Assembly (NCBI GenBank): GCA_035906255.1
Contig: JAMIFM010000019.1
Location: 33,317-97,316, forward strand
Origin: SB11 sp035906255
Lineage (GTDB): Bacteria > Bacteroidota > Bacteroidia > UBA8524
Length of the DNA stretch: 64,000 bases
Direction: 5' to 3'
Shown in pieces: positions 52,280 to 60,851 of the stretch (positions within the stretch are counted from its first letter, which is position 1; every line of letters starts with the position of its first letter). A model generated the notes under the pieces. It saw only the letters and a list, made by a program, of their open reading frames with translations. It was not told where the DNA came from and made no database searches. A program made the translations under genes and the position numbers.

Positions 52280-53437
52280 TTATAAAGTCCCTCTTCGTTC
52301 TTGTTCGGCTTCAATACTTTCAAACAAGGCCTGAAAATTACCTTTGCCAAACGATTTTGCTCCTTTACGCTGGATAATCTCAAAAAACAAGGTAGGGCGA
52401 TCTTCAACGGGCTTGGTAAATATTTGAAGTAGGTACCCTTCTTCGTCTCTATCCACCATTATCCCTAAATTTTTAAGAATTGAAAGGTCTTCTTCAATAA
52501 TTCCTACCCGTTGGGCTACAGTATCATAATACTCACCGGGCACGTGCAAAAACTCCACTCCCCGTTTACGCATTTCGCCAACGGTAAATACAATATCATT
52601 GGTTGCTACGGCAATGTGTTGGCAGCCCGGGCCGCCATAAAAATCAAGATATTCTTCCACCTGCGATTTTTTTAAACCCAAAGCAGGCTCGTTTATCGGA
52701 AATTTTATCCGCCCGTTGCCGTTGGTCATCACCTTGCTCATCAACGCAGTGTATTGGGTAGAGATGTCCTTATCATCAAAACTGATAAGATTGGCAAAGC
52801 CCATCACATCACGGTAAAACTCACTCCATTTGTTCATTTCACCCAATTCCACGTTTCCTACCATGTGGTCTATATAGCGCAAACCTGTTGGTATGGGGTT
52901 ATACTCGCTTTCCCATTTTACAAAACCGGGCATAAATATGCCCTTGTAGTTCTTACGCTCAATAAATATGTGTATGGTATCGCCATAGGTGTGTATTCCG
53001 GCTTTTATAATCTCACCGTCTCCATCTTTTATTACTGTGGGTTCAAAATAAGCAACAGCACCTCTTTTGGTGGTTTCTTCAAACGCTTTGCGGGCATCAT
53101 CCACCCAAAGGGCAATCACTTTAACACCATCTCCGTGTTGGGCTATATGATGGGTTATTACACCATCGTTTTGCATAGGGCAGGTTAATACCAAGCGTAT
53201 TTTATCTTGCACCAACACATACGAGGTACGGTCGCGCAATCCGGTTTCCAATCCTGCATAAGCCAGTTCTTGAAAACCAAAAGCTGTTTTATAATAGTGG
53301 GCGGCTTGTTTGGCATTGCCCACATAAAGTTCTACATAATCGGTGCCGTTAATGGGCAAGAAGTCTTCGGCATCGGGAAAAATTTTCTCCAGCGTGTAGC
53401 TGTAATTTTCTGCATCGGTTAATACAGGTGTGTTCAT
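52280..53437 (-). CDS. hppD: 4-hydroxyphenylpyruvate dioxygenase
   Basis: Converts 4-hydroxyphenylpyruvate to homogentisate, the second step of tyrosine breakdown. The 385-residue two-domain glyoxalase-fold protein has all three iron ligands in family positions: His191 (IDHMVGNVE), His274 (GGPGCQHIAV), Glu353 (PTLFFEIIQRKGAKSFG). The C-terminus GKGNFQALFESIEAEQERRG is the usual capping helix. Its ATG overlaps the stop of hmgA by four bases (ATGA), showing translational coupling. Transcribed from upstream of hmgA. Confidence 0.96.
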   Translation of the reverse strand: MNTPVLTDAENYSYTLEKIFPDAEDFLPINGTDYVELYVGNAKQAAHYYKTAFGFQELAYAGLETGLRDRTSYVLVQDKIRLVLTCPMQNDGVITHHIAQHGDGVKVIALWVDDARKAFEETTKRGAVAYFEPTVIKDGDGEIIKAGIHTYGDTIHIFIERKNYKGIFMPGFVKWESEYNPIPTGLRYIDHMVGNVELGEMNKWSEFYRDVMGFANLISFDDKDISTQYTALMSKVMTNGNGRIKFPINEPALGLKKSQVEEYLDFYGGPGCQHIAVATNDIVFTVGEMRKRGVEFLHVPGEYYDTVAQRVGIIEEDLSILKNLGIMVDRDEEGYLLQIFTKPVEDRPTLFFEIIQRKGAKSFGKGNFQALFESIEAEQERRGTL

Positions 53438-54627
53438 ACGGTTTCTAAAATTTCTTTTTTGGGATTGTTAAACAACCATGATTTATAATAGCCGTTCACC
53501 TCAAGTTCAAGTGCGGTGCGGGTAATTTTTACAGGATTAAAAGGGTCAATCATTACGGCCAGTTCTTGGGTTTCTTTTTGGCCAATGCTGCGTTCGATAG
53601 CCCCGGGATGCGGCCCGTGCGGAATGCCTCCAGGATGCAGGGTTAGCTGTCCTTTTTGTATATTGTTGCGGCTCATAAAATCACCGTCCACATAGTACAA
53701 TATCTCGTCACTGTCGATATTACTGTGGTGATAGGGTGCGGGGATGGCTTGCGGATGGTAATCATACAAACGCGGTACAAAAGAACACACCACAAAATTG
53801 TTTCCTTCAAACGTTTGGTGGATGGGTGGCGGCATGTGTATGCGGCCTGTCAGTGGTTCAAAATTAAAAATTGAAAACGCATAGGGATAGTTATATCCGT
53901 CCCAGCCAACTACATCAAACGGGTGGGTTTCATACACATAAGGGTATATGATATTATTCTTTTTTATGTTGATTAGAAAATCGCCTCGTTGGTCGTTCGT
54001 TGCTAAATCAACAGGTACTTTAAAATCCCGTTCGCAAAACGGCGAATGTTCTAAGTATTGGCCAAAACGGTTGCTGTATCGTTCAGGCGTTTGGATGGGC
54101 GAACGTGACTCAATAAACAACAAGCGGTTGTCGGTATCATCCAATTCTAATTTATAAACCGTGCCGCGTGGTATTATTATATAATCGCCATATTCAAACG
54201 GCACTTTTCCGTACATAGTATGCAATGTGCCGCTGCCCTTGTGTACAAACAGCATTTCATCCGCATCAGCGTTCTTAAAAAAGTAATCCTCCATACTGTA
54301 ACGGGGTGCGGCAATGCCAATGCTTAAATCATTGTTTACAAACAAGGTTTTGCGGCTTTGCAGGTAATCATTCTCACCCCCTACATCAAACCCTTTAAAA
54401 CTAAGCGCCTGCATATTATCTTCAATAGCAATTTCAGGAGCAACGCTATACGGAGTGCCCACTTCTTTTACCAGTGTAGGCGGGTGTGTATGATATACTA
54501 ACGACGAAACTCCTGAAAATCCCTGTGTGCCAAACAACTCCTCGGCATACAGTTCATTGTTCTTTTTATTTCGGAAAACCACGTGCCGCTTGGCAGGCAC
54601 TTTTCCCACTTGCATATAATATGGCAT
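53434..54627 (-). CDS. hmgA: Homogentisate 1,2-dioxygenase
   Basis: Opens the ring of homogentisate to maleylacetoacetate, the next step after HppD. A 397-residue cupin-fold protein; the start at 54627 (MPYYMQVGKVPAKRHVVF) is preferred to the ATG at 54663, which adds 12 residues not usual for the family. Family segments present include QGFSGVSSLVYHTHPPTLV, DSDEILYYVDGDFMSRN, HPGGIPHGPHPG and a buried metal site of two His and one Glu in these regions. Co-transcribed with hppD downstream (four-base overlap). Divergent from pckA. Confidence 0.95.
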   Translation of the reverse strand: MPYYMQVGKVPAKRHVVFRNKKNNELYAEELFGTQGFSGVSSLVYHTHPPTLVKEVGTPYSVAPEIAIEDNMQALSFKGFDVGGENDYLQSRKTLFVNNDLSIGIAAPRYSMEDYFFKNADADEMLFVHKGSGTLHTMYGKVPFEYGDYIIIPRGTVYKLELDDTDNRLLFIESRSPIQTPERYSNRFGQYLEHSPFCERDFKVPVDLATNDQRGDFLINIKKNNIIYPYVYETHPFDVVGWDGYNYPYAFSIFNFEPLTGRIHMPPPIHQTFEGNNFVVCSFVPRLYDYHPQAIPAPYHHSNIDSDEILYYVDGDFMSRNNIQKGQLTLHPGGIPHGPHPGAIERSIGQKETQELAVMIDPFNPVKITRTALELEVNGYYKSWLFNNPKKEILETV

Positions 54628-54691
54628 AGCTGTTTGATTTAAGAACAAAGTTGAAACTAACAAGCGTTAACCTATATGAACAAACTCATCG

Positions 54692-54718
54692 TGATACATG
54701 ATTTTCATCATGGTATCA
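54692..54718. promoter_or_regulatory. Inverted repeat between divergent hmgA and pckA
   Basis: TGATAC (54692-54697) pairs with GTATCA (54713-54718) and ATGAT with ATCAT inside it, with one bulged G. It lies 65-91 bases upstream of hmgA. It could be an operator or a leader hairpin. Confidence 0.4.
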
Positions 54719-54846
54719 GTATGCCCAAGCGAGTATTATTGCAGTTTTGATAGTTTGCCTGACATCAAGACTTTGATAGGTAATGGATTAAAAATCAAAA
54801 CATAAAAGATGCTGCGCAGGTACTTATGAATAAAGAGAATATTTAG

Positions 54847-54854
54847 TACCTTTG
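54847..54854 (+). promoter_or_regulatory. -7 promoter element of pckA
   Basis: TACCTTTG is a perfect TAnnTTTG match 38 bases before the pckA ATG, leaving a leader of about 35 bases. Confidence 0.65.
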
Positions 54855-54892
54855 CAGTTTATTACTTAATACTCTTTCAACAACAATAACCA

Positions 54893-56479
54893 ATGAATCA
54901 AGTAATTGAGAAAGTACTTAGCAAAGTAAGTAAAGCGCATAGCAATCTTACACCTGCTGAACTTGTAGAGGCTGCCTTGCAAAAAGGCGAAGGACAACTT
55001 GCCGATAGCGGCGCACTGGCTGCTGATACCGGAGAGTTTACAGGAAGGTCGCCAAAGGACAAATTTTGCGTGAAAGATGCAAAAACTGAAAACACCGTAT
55101 GGTGGGGGGATGTAAACCAGCCTTTTGACAGTGATAAGTTTGAAGCTTTATTAAACAAAGTACTTAACCACTGGGAGGGCAAAGAAGTGTTTATGCGTGA
55201 TGCTATTGCCTGCGCCGACCCTAACTACCGCCTTACTATTAAAGTATTTACTGAAAAAGCATACAACAACCTGTTTTGCCACAACTTGTTTTTGCGTCCT
55301 ACCGCTGAAGAGTTGAAAAACTTTGACAATGAATGGGTGATTATTAATGCTCCAAGTTTTCATGCTGACCCTGCTGTGGATGGTACACGCCAACACAACT
55401 TCAGCATTCTTGATTTTAGCCGCAAGATTATTTTGATTGGCGGCAGCGGTTATACAGGTGAAATGAAGAAAGGTATCTTTACCGTTCTTAACTACATTCT
55501 ACCCCAAGAGAAAAACGTACTTTCTATGCACTGCTCAGCCAACATTGGCGAAGCAGGCGATACAGCTATCTTCTTCGGTTTGAGCGGTACCGGTAAAACT
55601 ACCCTTAGTGCCGACCCTAACCGTAAGTTGATTGGTGATGATGAGCACGGCTGGAGCGGCAACACCGTATTTAACTTTGAAGGCGGTTGCTATGCTAAGT
55701 GTGTGGATTTGACCCAAGAAAAAGAGCCTCAGATTTTTGATGCAATTAAGTTTGGTACTTTGTTAGAAAACATCCGTTTCCAAGAAGGAACCCGCACCCC
55801 TGATTATACTAATACCAGCGTTACTGAAAATACCCGCGCTGCATACCCTATCTACTCAGTAGATAATATTGCAGTGCCTTCAATCGGTACTACGCCTAAA
55901 AACATATTCTTCTTAACTGCCGATGCTTTCGGTGTGTTGCCTCCAATTTCAAAACTTTCTCCTGAGCAAGCTATGTACCACTTTATTTCAGGTTACACTG
56001 CAAAAGTTGCAGGTACTGAAGCCGGTGTTACTGAGCCACAAGCTACATTCTCAGCTTGCTTTGGTAAAGCATTTTTGCCTTTGCACCCCGGTAAATATGC
56101 CGTGTTGTTGGGCGAAAAATTGAAAGAAAGCGGTGCAAACGTTTGGTTGGTAAATACCGGCTGGACCGGTGGTGCTTATGGCGTAGGTTCACGTATGAAA
56201 TTATCATACACCCGTGCTATGATTACTGCCGCACTTAACGGCGAATTGAATAACGTATCTTTTGAAAGCCATCCTGTGTTTGGCCTTTCAATGCCTGCTA
56301 CTTGCCCCAACGTGCCTGCTGAAATTTTGAACCCTCGCAATACATGGGCTGATAAAGCTTCTTACGATAACAAAGCCAACCACTTGGCTGAGTTGTTTGT
56401 GAAAAACTTTACCCAGTATGCTGATGGTGTAACCGCCGAAATTCTTTCAGCAGCTCCTAAAGCGCAAGCAACAGCATAA
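54893..56479 (+). CDS. pckA: ATP-dependent phosphoenolpyruvate carboxykinase
   Basis: Converts oxaloacetate and ATP to phosphoenolpyruvate and CO2, the first committed step of gluconeogenesis. The 528-residue protein has the ATP-type kinase loop GLSGTGKTTLSADPNR (about residues 230-245), DDEHGWSG, the substrate loop TGEFTGRSPKDKFCVKD near the N-terminus, and NTGWTGGAYGVGSRMKL. Length and motifs match the bacterial ATP-dependent class. A single gene with its own promoter and terminator. Its place beside the tyrosine catabolic pair fits a lifestyle using amino acids as carbon source. Confidence 0.97.
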   Translation: MNQVIEKVLSKVSKAHSNLTPAELVEAALQKGEGQLADSGALAADTGEFTGRSPKDKFCVKDAKTENTVWWGDVNQPFDSDKFEALLNKVLNHWEGKEVFMRDAIACADPNYRLTIKVFTEKAYNNLFCHNLFLRPTAEELKNFDNEWVIINAPSFHADPAVDGTRQHNFSILDFSRKIILIGGSGYTGEMKKGIFTVLNYILPQEKNVLSMHCSANIGEAGDTAIFFGLSGTGKTTLSADPNRKLIGDDEHGWSGNTVFNFEGGCYAKCVDLTQEKEPQIFDAIKFGTLLENIRFQEGTRTPDYTNTSVTENTRAAYPIYSVDNIAVPSIGTTPKNIFFLTADAFGVLPPISKLSPEQAMYHFISGYTAKVAGTEAGVTEPQATFSACFGKAFLPLHPGKYAVLLGEKLKESGANVWLVNTGWTGGAYGVGSRMKLSYTRAMITAALNGELNNVSFESHPVFGLSMPATCPNVPAEILNPRNTWADKASYDNKANHLAELFVKNFTQYADGVTAEILSAAPKAQATA

Positions 56480-56504
56480 GCAACTTTTAACAGAGTTATA
56501 ATTT

Positions 56505-56535
56505 AAATCCCGACCTGAAAAGGTTGGGATTTTTT
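56505..56535 (+). terminator. Intrinsic terminator of pckA
   Basis: AAATCCCGACCT pairs with AGGTTGGGATTT around a short loop, followed by a T-run, 26 bases past the pckA stop. Confidence 0.88.
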
Positions 56536-56561
56536 ATTTTGGATGCGACGCATCCCTTTAA

Positions 56562-56655
56562 CCTGTCCTGCTGACAAAGGAAGCATCTTATTACAACTAT
56601 GTTATAGTTTTGAGTTAACAGATTAGAATAAGAAATTTCGCTACGCTCAATTTTA
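56562..56655 (+). repeat. Intergenic repeat type 1, copy A
   Basis: Begins CCTGTCCTGCTGACAAAGGA and ends in a core GAGTTAACAGATTAGAATA plus AGAAATTTCGCTACGCTC. Copy B (56799-56888) follows the same order in the same direction; copy C (57073-57170) is inverted. Confidence 0.8.
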
Positions 56656-56687
56656 CGGGGAAAGGATTTCCAGTGACAGCCATTTTC

Positions 56688-56774
56688 GTCATTGCGAGGT
56701 CTCCCGAAGCAATCCGTGCCCAACACAGCAAACAGATTGCTTCGTCAGCCGAAGACGGCCTTTTCGCAATGACG
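56688..56774 (+). repeat. Intergenic repeat type 2, copy D
   Basis: Begins TCGTCATTGCGAGGTCTCCC and ends GACGGCCTTTTCGCAATGACG. Both ends carry CATTGCGA/TTCGCAATG, so it is partly self-complementary. Copy E (57227-57314) is its inverted partner. Confidence 0.8.
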
Positions 56775-56798
56775 GTAGCCGTGTTAGAAGCGATACCC

Positions 56799-56888
56799 TG
56801 TCATGCTGACGAAGGAAGCATCTTATTTCAATTGTGTTTTAGCATTGAGTTAACAGATTAGAATAAGAAATTTCATTACGCTCAATTT
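56799..56888 (+). repeat. Intergenic repeat type 1, copy B
   Basis: Second direct copy of repeat 1, starting CTGTCATGCTGACGAAGGA and sharing the GAGTTAACAGATTAGAATA core with copy A. It is followed by CCTGAGCTTGTCGAAGGG, a fragment widely repeated in bacterial spacers. Confidence 0.8.
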
Positions 56889-57072
56889 GGCCAGGAAGTT
56901 GAGCGCGTTGGGTTTCCTGAGCTTGTCGAAGGGTGCGTTGACCACTCATACCAATACAACCAAAATTATATTCCCCGCTTTGTATTGCTACAAAGCGGGG
57001 ATTTTTTCTTGCGTGATTAAGTAAGGGAAAAGAAGGAGTTGAGATGGTAGAAAACGGTTTGCTAATCATGTC

Positions 57073-57170
57073 AAATTTAGCGCAGCGAAATTTCTTATTC
57101 TAATCTGTTAACTCAACGCGAAAAAACATTTGTAATATGATTCCTCGCTGTACTTCGGAATAACAGGAGA
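57073..57170 (-). repeat. Intergenic repeat type 1, copy C (inverted)
   Basis: The reverse complement of the repeat 1 core (AAATTTCTTATTCTAATCTG then TTAACTC) followed by a diverged version of the repeat's other end. Confidence 0.75.
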
Positions 57171-57226
57171 TGTTGACCTTTCTCCCCACCCTCTGGTAAG
57201 CTTAAGAAACCTATCGCACCCGACTA

Positions 57227-57314
57227 TCGTCATTGCGAAGAGGCCGTCTTCGGCTGACGAAGCAATCTGTTTACACTACTCACAAGAGATTGCTTCGGGA
57301 GGCCTCGCAATGGA
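57227..57314 (-). repeat. Intergenic repeat type 2, copy E (inverted)
   Basis: Reads as the reverse complement of copy D with a diverged centre: GCCGTCTTCGGCTGACGAAG and GATTGCTTCGGGAGGCCTCG match D's two halves. No gene is supported anywhere in 56480-57403. Confidence 0.8.
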
Positions 57315-57403
57315 CGAAGATGGCTGCAACGGCACCTATCCTTAGAAAAGCTCAGGAACTCTTAGGCAAGCGTATGATAACAGCCACACAATCCCTAAAC
57401 ACC

Positions 57404-60016
57404 TTATTCCACTTCTACAGTTTCGTTTCTAAATACAAACTGGTTGTCAAACATATCCAGCACTATGTGGCTGTCTTTGGTTACGGTGCCTGCCAGTATT
57501 TGTTTCGAAAGTTCGTTCAGCACTTTTTTCTGCATCACCCTTTTTAACGGGCGGGCACCGAATTGCGGGTCGTAGCCCAATTGTGCCAGCCAGTCAAGAG
57601 CTTCGTCTGTTGCTGTGATTTGTATATCCTGCTCGGCCAGCATACTTTGTAAATGATTGAATTGCAGGTCAACAATTCCACGTATATCTTCACGGGTAAG
57701 GGGAGCAAACATGATGGTTTCGTCAATACGATTCAAAAACTCGGGGCGTATCGACTTTTTAAGCACATCGTACACTCGGTTTTTGGTTTTTGCCAGTATC
57801 TCCTCTTTGTTAAACTCATCCAACTCTTCAAAATTCTCTTGGATAATGTGCGAGCCTATATTGCTGGTCATTATCACAATGGTGTTTTTAAAATTGGCGG
57901 TACGGCCTTTATTGTCGGTCAGGCGGCCTTCGTCCAACACCTGCAACAAAATGTTAAATACGTCAGGGTGGGCTTTTTCAATTTCATCCAACAACACCAC
58001 ACTATATGGGCGGCGACGAACAGCCTCCGTCAATTGTCCGCCCTCATCATATCCCACATATCCCGGTGGGGCACCAATTAAACGTGAAACGGTGTGTTTC
58101 TCTTGGTATTCGCTCATATCTATACGCACCATTGCATTGTCCTGATTGAACAGGAACTCGGCTAAAGCTCTTGCCAGCTCGGTTTTGCCCACACCTGTTG
58201 TTCCTAAAAAGATGAACGAACCAATGGGGCGTTTTGGGTCTTGCAAACCTGCACGACTACGGCGCACTGCATCGGCAATAGCCGCTATGGCCTCCTCTTG
58301 CCCTACTACACGTTTGTGCAATTCATCCTCAAGATGTAATAGTTTTTCGCGTTCGCTTTGCATCATCCGGGTAACGGGTATGCCCGTCCAACGGCTAACT
58401 ACAGAAGCTATATCCTCAGCATCCACTTCTTCTTTCACCAAACGGCTACCTTCTTGGGTTTCGTGCAAGCGCGCATTTAATTCATCCAATCGGGTTTCGG
58501 CTTCTTTTATCCGTCCGTAGCGTATTTCAGCCACAAGTCCATAATCACCTGCACGTTCGGCTTGGTCGGCCTCTTGTTTCAGGTTTTCAATTTCCTGTTT
58601 CTTTTGCTGTATGCCTTCCACCACTTCTTTCTCGGCCTGCCAACGGGCACGTAGCTGGTTGCGTTGGTCGGTAAGGTTGGCTATTTCTTCACTAAGTCCT
58701 TTAAGTCGAGCCTCGTCATTTTCGCGTTTCAGAGCCTCACGTTCAATTTCAAGGCTCATTATTTCACGCTCAATCTTATCCAGTTCTTCGGGCACGCTGT
58801 CAATCTCCATGCGGAGTTTTGCAGCAGCTTCGTCCACAAGGTCAATAGCTTTATCGGGTAAGAAACGGTCGGCGATATAGCGTTGCGACATTTCTACAGC
58901 CGCAATAATGGCCTCGTCTTTTATGCGCACTTTATGATGTACTTCGTAGCGTTCTTTCAGTCCGCGCAGAATTGAAATCGCATCTTGTGTATCGGGTTCA
59001 TCCACCACTACTTTTTGAAAACGGCGTTCTAAGGCTTTGTCCTTCTCAATATACTTTTGGTACTCGTTCAGCGTGGTAGCTCCTATAGCTCGTAATTCAC
59101 CACGAGCAAGCGCAGGTTTAAGAATGTTTGCGGCATCCATTGCTCCCTCACCGCCACCACCGGCACCCACAAGGGTATGTATCTCATCAATAAACAATAC
59201 TATTTGGCCGTCGCTGTTTATTACTTCTTTTACTACCGATTTTAGGCGTTCTTCAAACTCGCCTTTGTATTTAGCCCCCGCTATAAGCGCACCCATATCC
59301 AGCGAGAATATTTTTTTGCTTTTCAGGTTTTCGGGTACATCACCGTTAATGATACGATGCGCCAAACCTTCGGCAATAGCAGTTTTACCCACACCGGGTT
59401 CTCCTATCAATACAGGGTTGTTTTTGGTACGGCGTGAAAGTATTTGCAACACGCGACGTATTTCTTCATCACGGCCAATCACAGGGTCGAGTTTGCCTTT
59501 TTGGGCTAACTCATTCAGATTTTTTGCGAATTTGTTTAAAGAGTTGTATTGCTCTTCGGCACTTTGGCTGGTTACTTTCTGGCCTCCGCGTAATTCGGCG
59601 ATGGCTTTTTTCAGCTCTTTTTCATTAACTCCCGCATCTTTCAATATCTGAGCAGTTTTGTCTCTGCCTGCTAACAGTGCTTGCAAAATATGCTCTACCG
59701 ATACAAACTCATCGCCACCGTCGCGAGCAATGGTTTGGGCTTTTACTATTGCGGTATTGGCATCACCGGTTAAAAACTGGTTGCCTGCTCCGCTTACTTT
59801 GGGCATACCGTTTAGTGAGGCATCTATTACTTCTGAAATGCGGTTTTTATTTACGTTGAGTTTCTTGAAAAGATAGTCGAAAACGCTTTCATCCGTCATC
59901 AGCAATCCTTTCAGCACATGGGCGGTATCTATTCCCTGATGCTGTTTTTCAACAGCCAGTTGCTGCGCCATTTGTATGGCTTCTTGCGATTTTATTGTGA
60001 AATTGTTTAAGTTCAT
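57404..60016 (-). CDS. clpB: ATP-dependent protein disaggregase ClpB
   Basis: An 870-residue Hsp100 chaperone that extracts proteins from aggregates together with DnaK. It has the N-terminal substrate domain (about 1-145), AAA domain 1 with Walker A GEPGVGKTAIAEG and Walker B IVLFIDEIHTLVG, a long coiled-coil middle domain (about 410-525, rich in E/K/R; this separates ClpB from ClpA), and AAA domain 2 with Walker A GTTGVGKTELARAL, LDEIEKAHPDVFN and pore loop GYVGYDEGG. No LGF-type ClpP-binding loop is visible. A single gene; its start at 60016 faces the repeat block that precedes the REP transposase. Confidence 0.97.
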   Translation of the reverse strand: MNLNNFTIKSQEAIQMAQQLAVEKQHQGIDTAHVLKGLLMTDESVFDYLFKKLNVNKNRISEVIDASLNGMPKVSGAGNQFLTGDANTAIVKAQTIARDGGDEFVSVEHILQALLAGRDKTAQILKDAGVNEKELKKAIAELRGGQKVTSQSAEEQYNSLNKFAKNLNELAQKGKLDPVIGRDEEIRRVLQILSRRTKNNPVLIGEPGVGKTAIAEGLAHRIINGDVPENLKSKKIFSLDMGALIAGAKYKGEFEERLKSVVKEVINSDGQIVLFIDEIHTLVGAGGGGEGAMDAANILKPALARGELRAIGATTLNEYQKYIEKDKALERRFQKVVVDEPDTQDAISILRGLKERYEVHHKVRIKDEAIIAAVEMSQRYIADRFLPDKAIDLVDEAAAKLRMEIDSVPEELDKIEREIMSLEIEREALKRENDEARLKGLSEEIANLTDQRNQLRARWQAEKEVVEGIQQKKQEIENLKQEADQAERAGDYGLVAEIRYGRIKEAETRLDELNARLHETQEGSRLVKEEVDAEDIASVVSRWTGIPVTRMMQSEREKLLHLEDELHKRVVGQEEAIAAIADAVRRSRAGLQDPKRPIGSFIFLGTTGVGKTELARALAEFLFNQDNAMVRIDMSEYQEKHTVSRLIGAPPGYVGYDEGGQLTEAVRRRPYSVVLLDEIEKAHPDVFNILLQVLDEGRLTDNKGRTANFKNTIVIMTSNIGSHIIQENFEELDEFNKEEILAKTKNRVYDVLKKSIRPEFLNRIDETIMFAPLTREDIRGIVDLQFNHLQSMLAEQDIQITATDEALDWLAQLGYDPQFGARPLKRVMQKKVLNELSKQILAGTVTKDSHIVLDMFDNQFVFRNETVEVE

Positions 60017-60176
60017 AATTACACAGGCAAGCTACAAAAGGTTTACCACGTTGAAACGCTGACTTTTTGACCTGCTTTCAAAATTCAGCTCCGCTCAATT
60101 AAGACAAAATGACTTTAGTCCGTTGGTTTTTAAACTTTTAAACTGAAATTATTGCAGGATATGATTTGCGAACTGG

Positions 60177-60275
60177 CAACGGATTAAAATCTGTTGTTTT
60201 TACAATTACCAATAGCGTACGGACTTAAGTCCGTACGCTATTGGTAATCTTAACAGAGCGGGATTTCAATCCGCT
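60177..60275. repeat. REP-like triple-palindrome block, left copy
   Basis: Three hairpins in a row. (a) CAACGGATTAAAATCTGTTG, 60177-60196. (b) A perfect 44-base palindrome, 60205-60248, with core CGGACTTAAGTCCG. (c) AGCGGGATTTCAATCCGCT, 60257-60275, with loop motif GATTTCAATC, touching the transposase stop codon. The same three, in the same order and direction, recur at 60751-60847 on the other side of the gene. Confidence 0.88.
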
Positions 60276-60700
60276 TAAATATCTCTGCCCAAAACATCTA
60301 AATACATCATCTCATTTTCAAAGTCTTTGCTTGCATGATGCTTTTGTTGATTTTGAATGTACGCAATCACTTTTCTAACCATAAAAGAGCTTACAGAGAA
60401 CGCTCCATAACCTTCTTGCCACTCAAAATGGTCTTGGGTTATTTGTTGCTGATTTATCCAATGTGCTGTAATTCCTTTAATGTGTTTTACAACCTCGCTA
60501 ATATTTTGGGATGGGAGAAGTCGCAGTAAGATATGAACGTGGTCAGGCATTGCATTAGCCTCTACAATATCATACCCTTTTAAATTTGCAATTTCTTCAA
60601 TTTTATGTAGCATCAAGGGCTTCACTTCTTCGCAAATAAGATGTGCACGCTTCTTTGTACCCCACACCAAATGCACCCAAATAGAAAGTTTGTTTCTCAT
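60275..60700 (-). CDS. REP-associated tyrosine transposase (RAYT; Y1, IS200-like)
   Basis: A 141-residue single-strand HUH transposase. The HUH motif is PDHVHILL with His54 and His56; the catalytic tyrosine is most likely Tyr114 (VIAYIQNQQ). WQEGYGAFSVS is a family signature. The start at 60700 (MRNKLSIWVHLVWGT) is chosen; the open frame reaches back to 60841 but there it would be reading through the palindromes. RAYTs are thought to move or maintain REP palindromes and are usually single genes flanked by them, as here. No target-site duplication or terminal repeats of an IS element are visible. Confidence 0.88.
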   Translation of the reverse strand: MRNKLSIWVHLVWGTKKRAHLICEEVKPLMLHKIEEIANLKGYDIVEANAMPDHVHILLRLLPSQNISEVVKHIKGITAHWINQQQITQDHFEWQEGYGAFSVSSFMVRKVIAYIQNQQKHHASKDFENEMMYLDVLGRDI

Positions 60701-60750
60701 TGAGATTTTATTCTTTGAAGTTTTGAAAGGTAAACGGGAAATCATGATAC

Positions 60751-60847
60751 CAACAGGTTGAAACCTGTTGCTTTTGCGATTACCCATAGCAGCGGACTTA
60801 AGTTCGCTGCTATGGGTAATCGCACCAAAGATGGATTTCAATCCATC
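60751..60847. repeat. REP-like triple-palindrome block, right copy
   Basis: Same order as the left block: (a) CAACAGGTTGAAACCTGTTG, 60751-60770; (b) a 48-base hairpin, 60776-60823, with arms GCGATTACCCATAGCAGCG and CGCTGCTATGGGTAATCGC; (c) GATGGATTTCAATCCATC, 60830-60847. Many base differences from the left copy are compensated on the opposite arm. Confidence 0.88.
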
Positions 60848-60851
60848 TTAA

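Noticed and set aside
56496..57069. Small open frames in the spacer after pckA
   Set aside because: Formed by the repeats; their translations repeat each other (KIERSEISYSNLLTQ-like), so they are not genes.
59037..59651. 204-codon open frame antisense to clpB
   Set aside because: Shadow frame on the strand opposite clpB; serine/proline-rich with no recognisable motif.
60701..60841. Upstream extension of the transposase frame
   Set aside because: Reads straight through palindromes (b) and (c); the shorter start gives the family-typical N-terminus.
60177..60847. CRISPR-like array
   Set aside because: Only two blocks, each of distinct palindromes, with a transposase gene between them; no uniform repeats or spacers and no cas genes.
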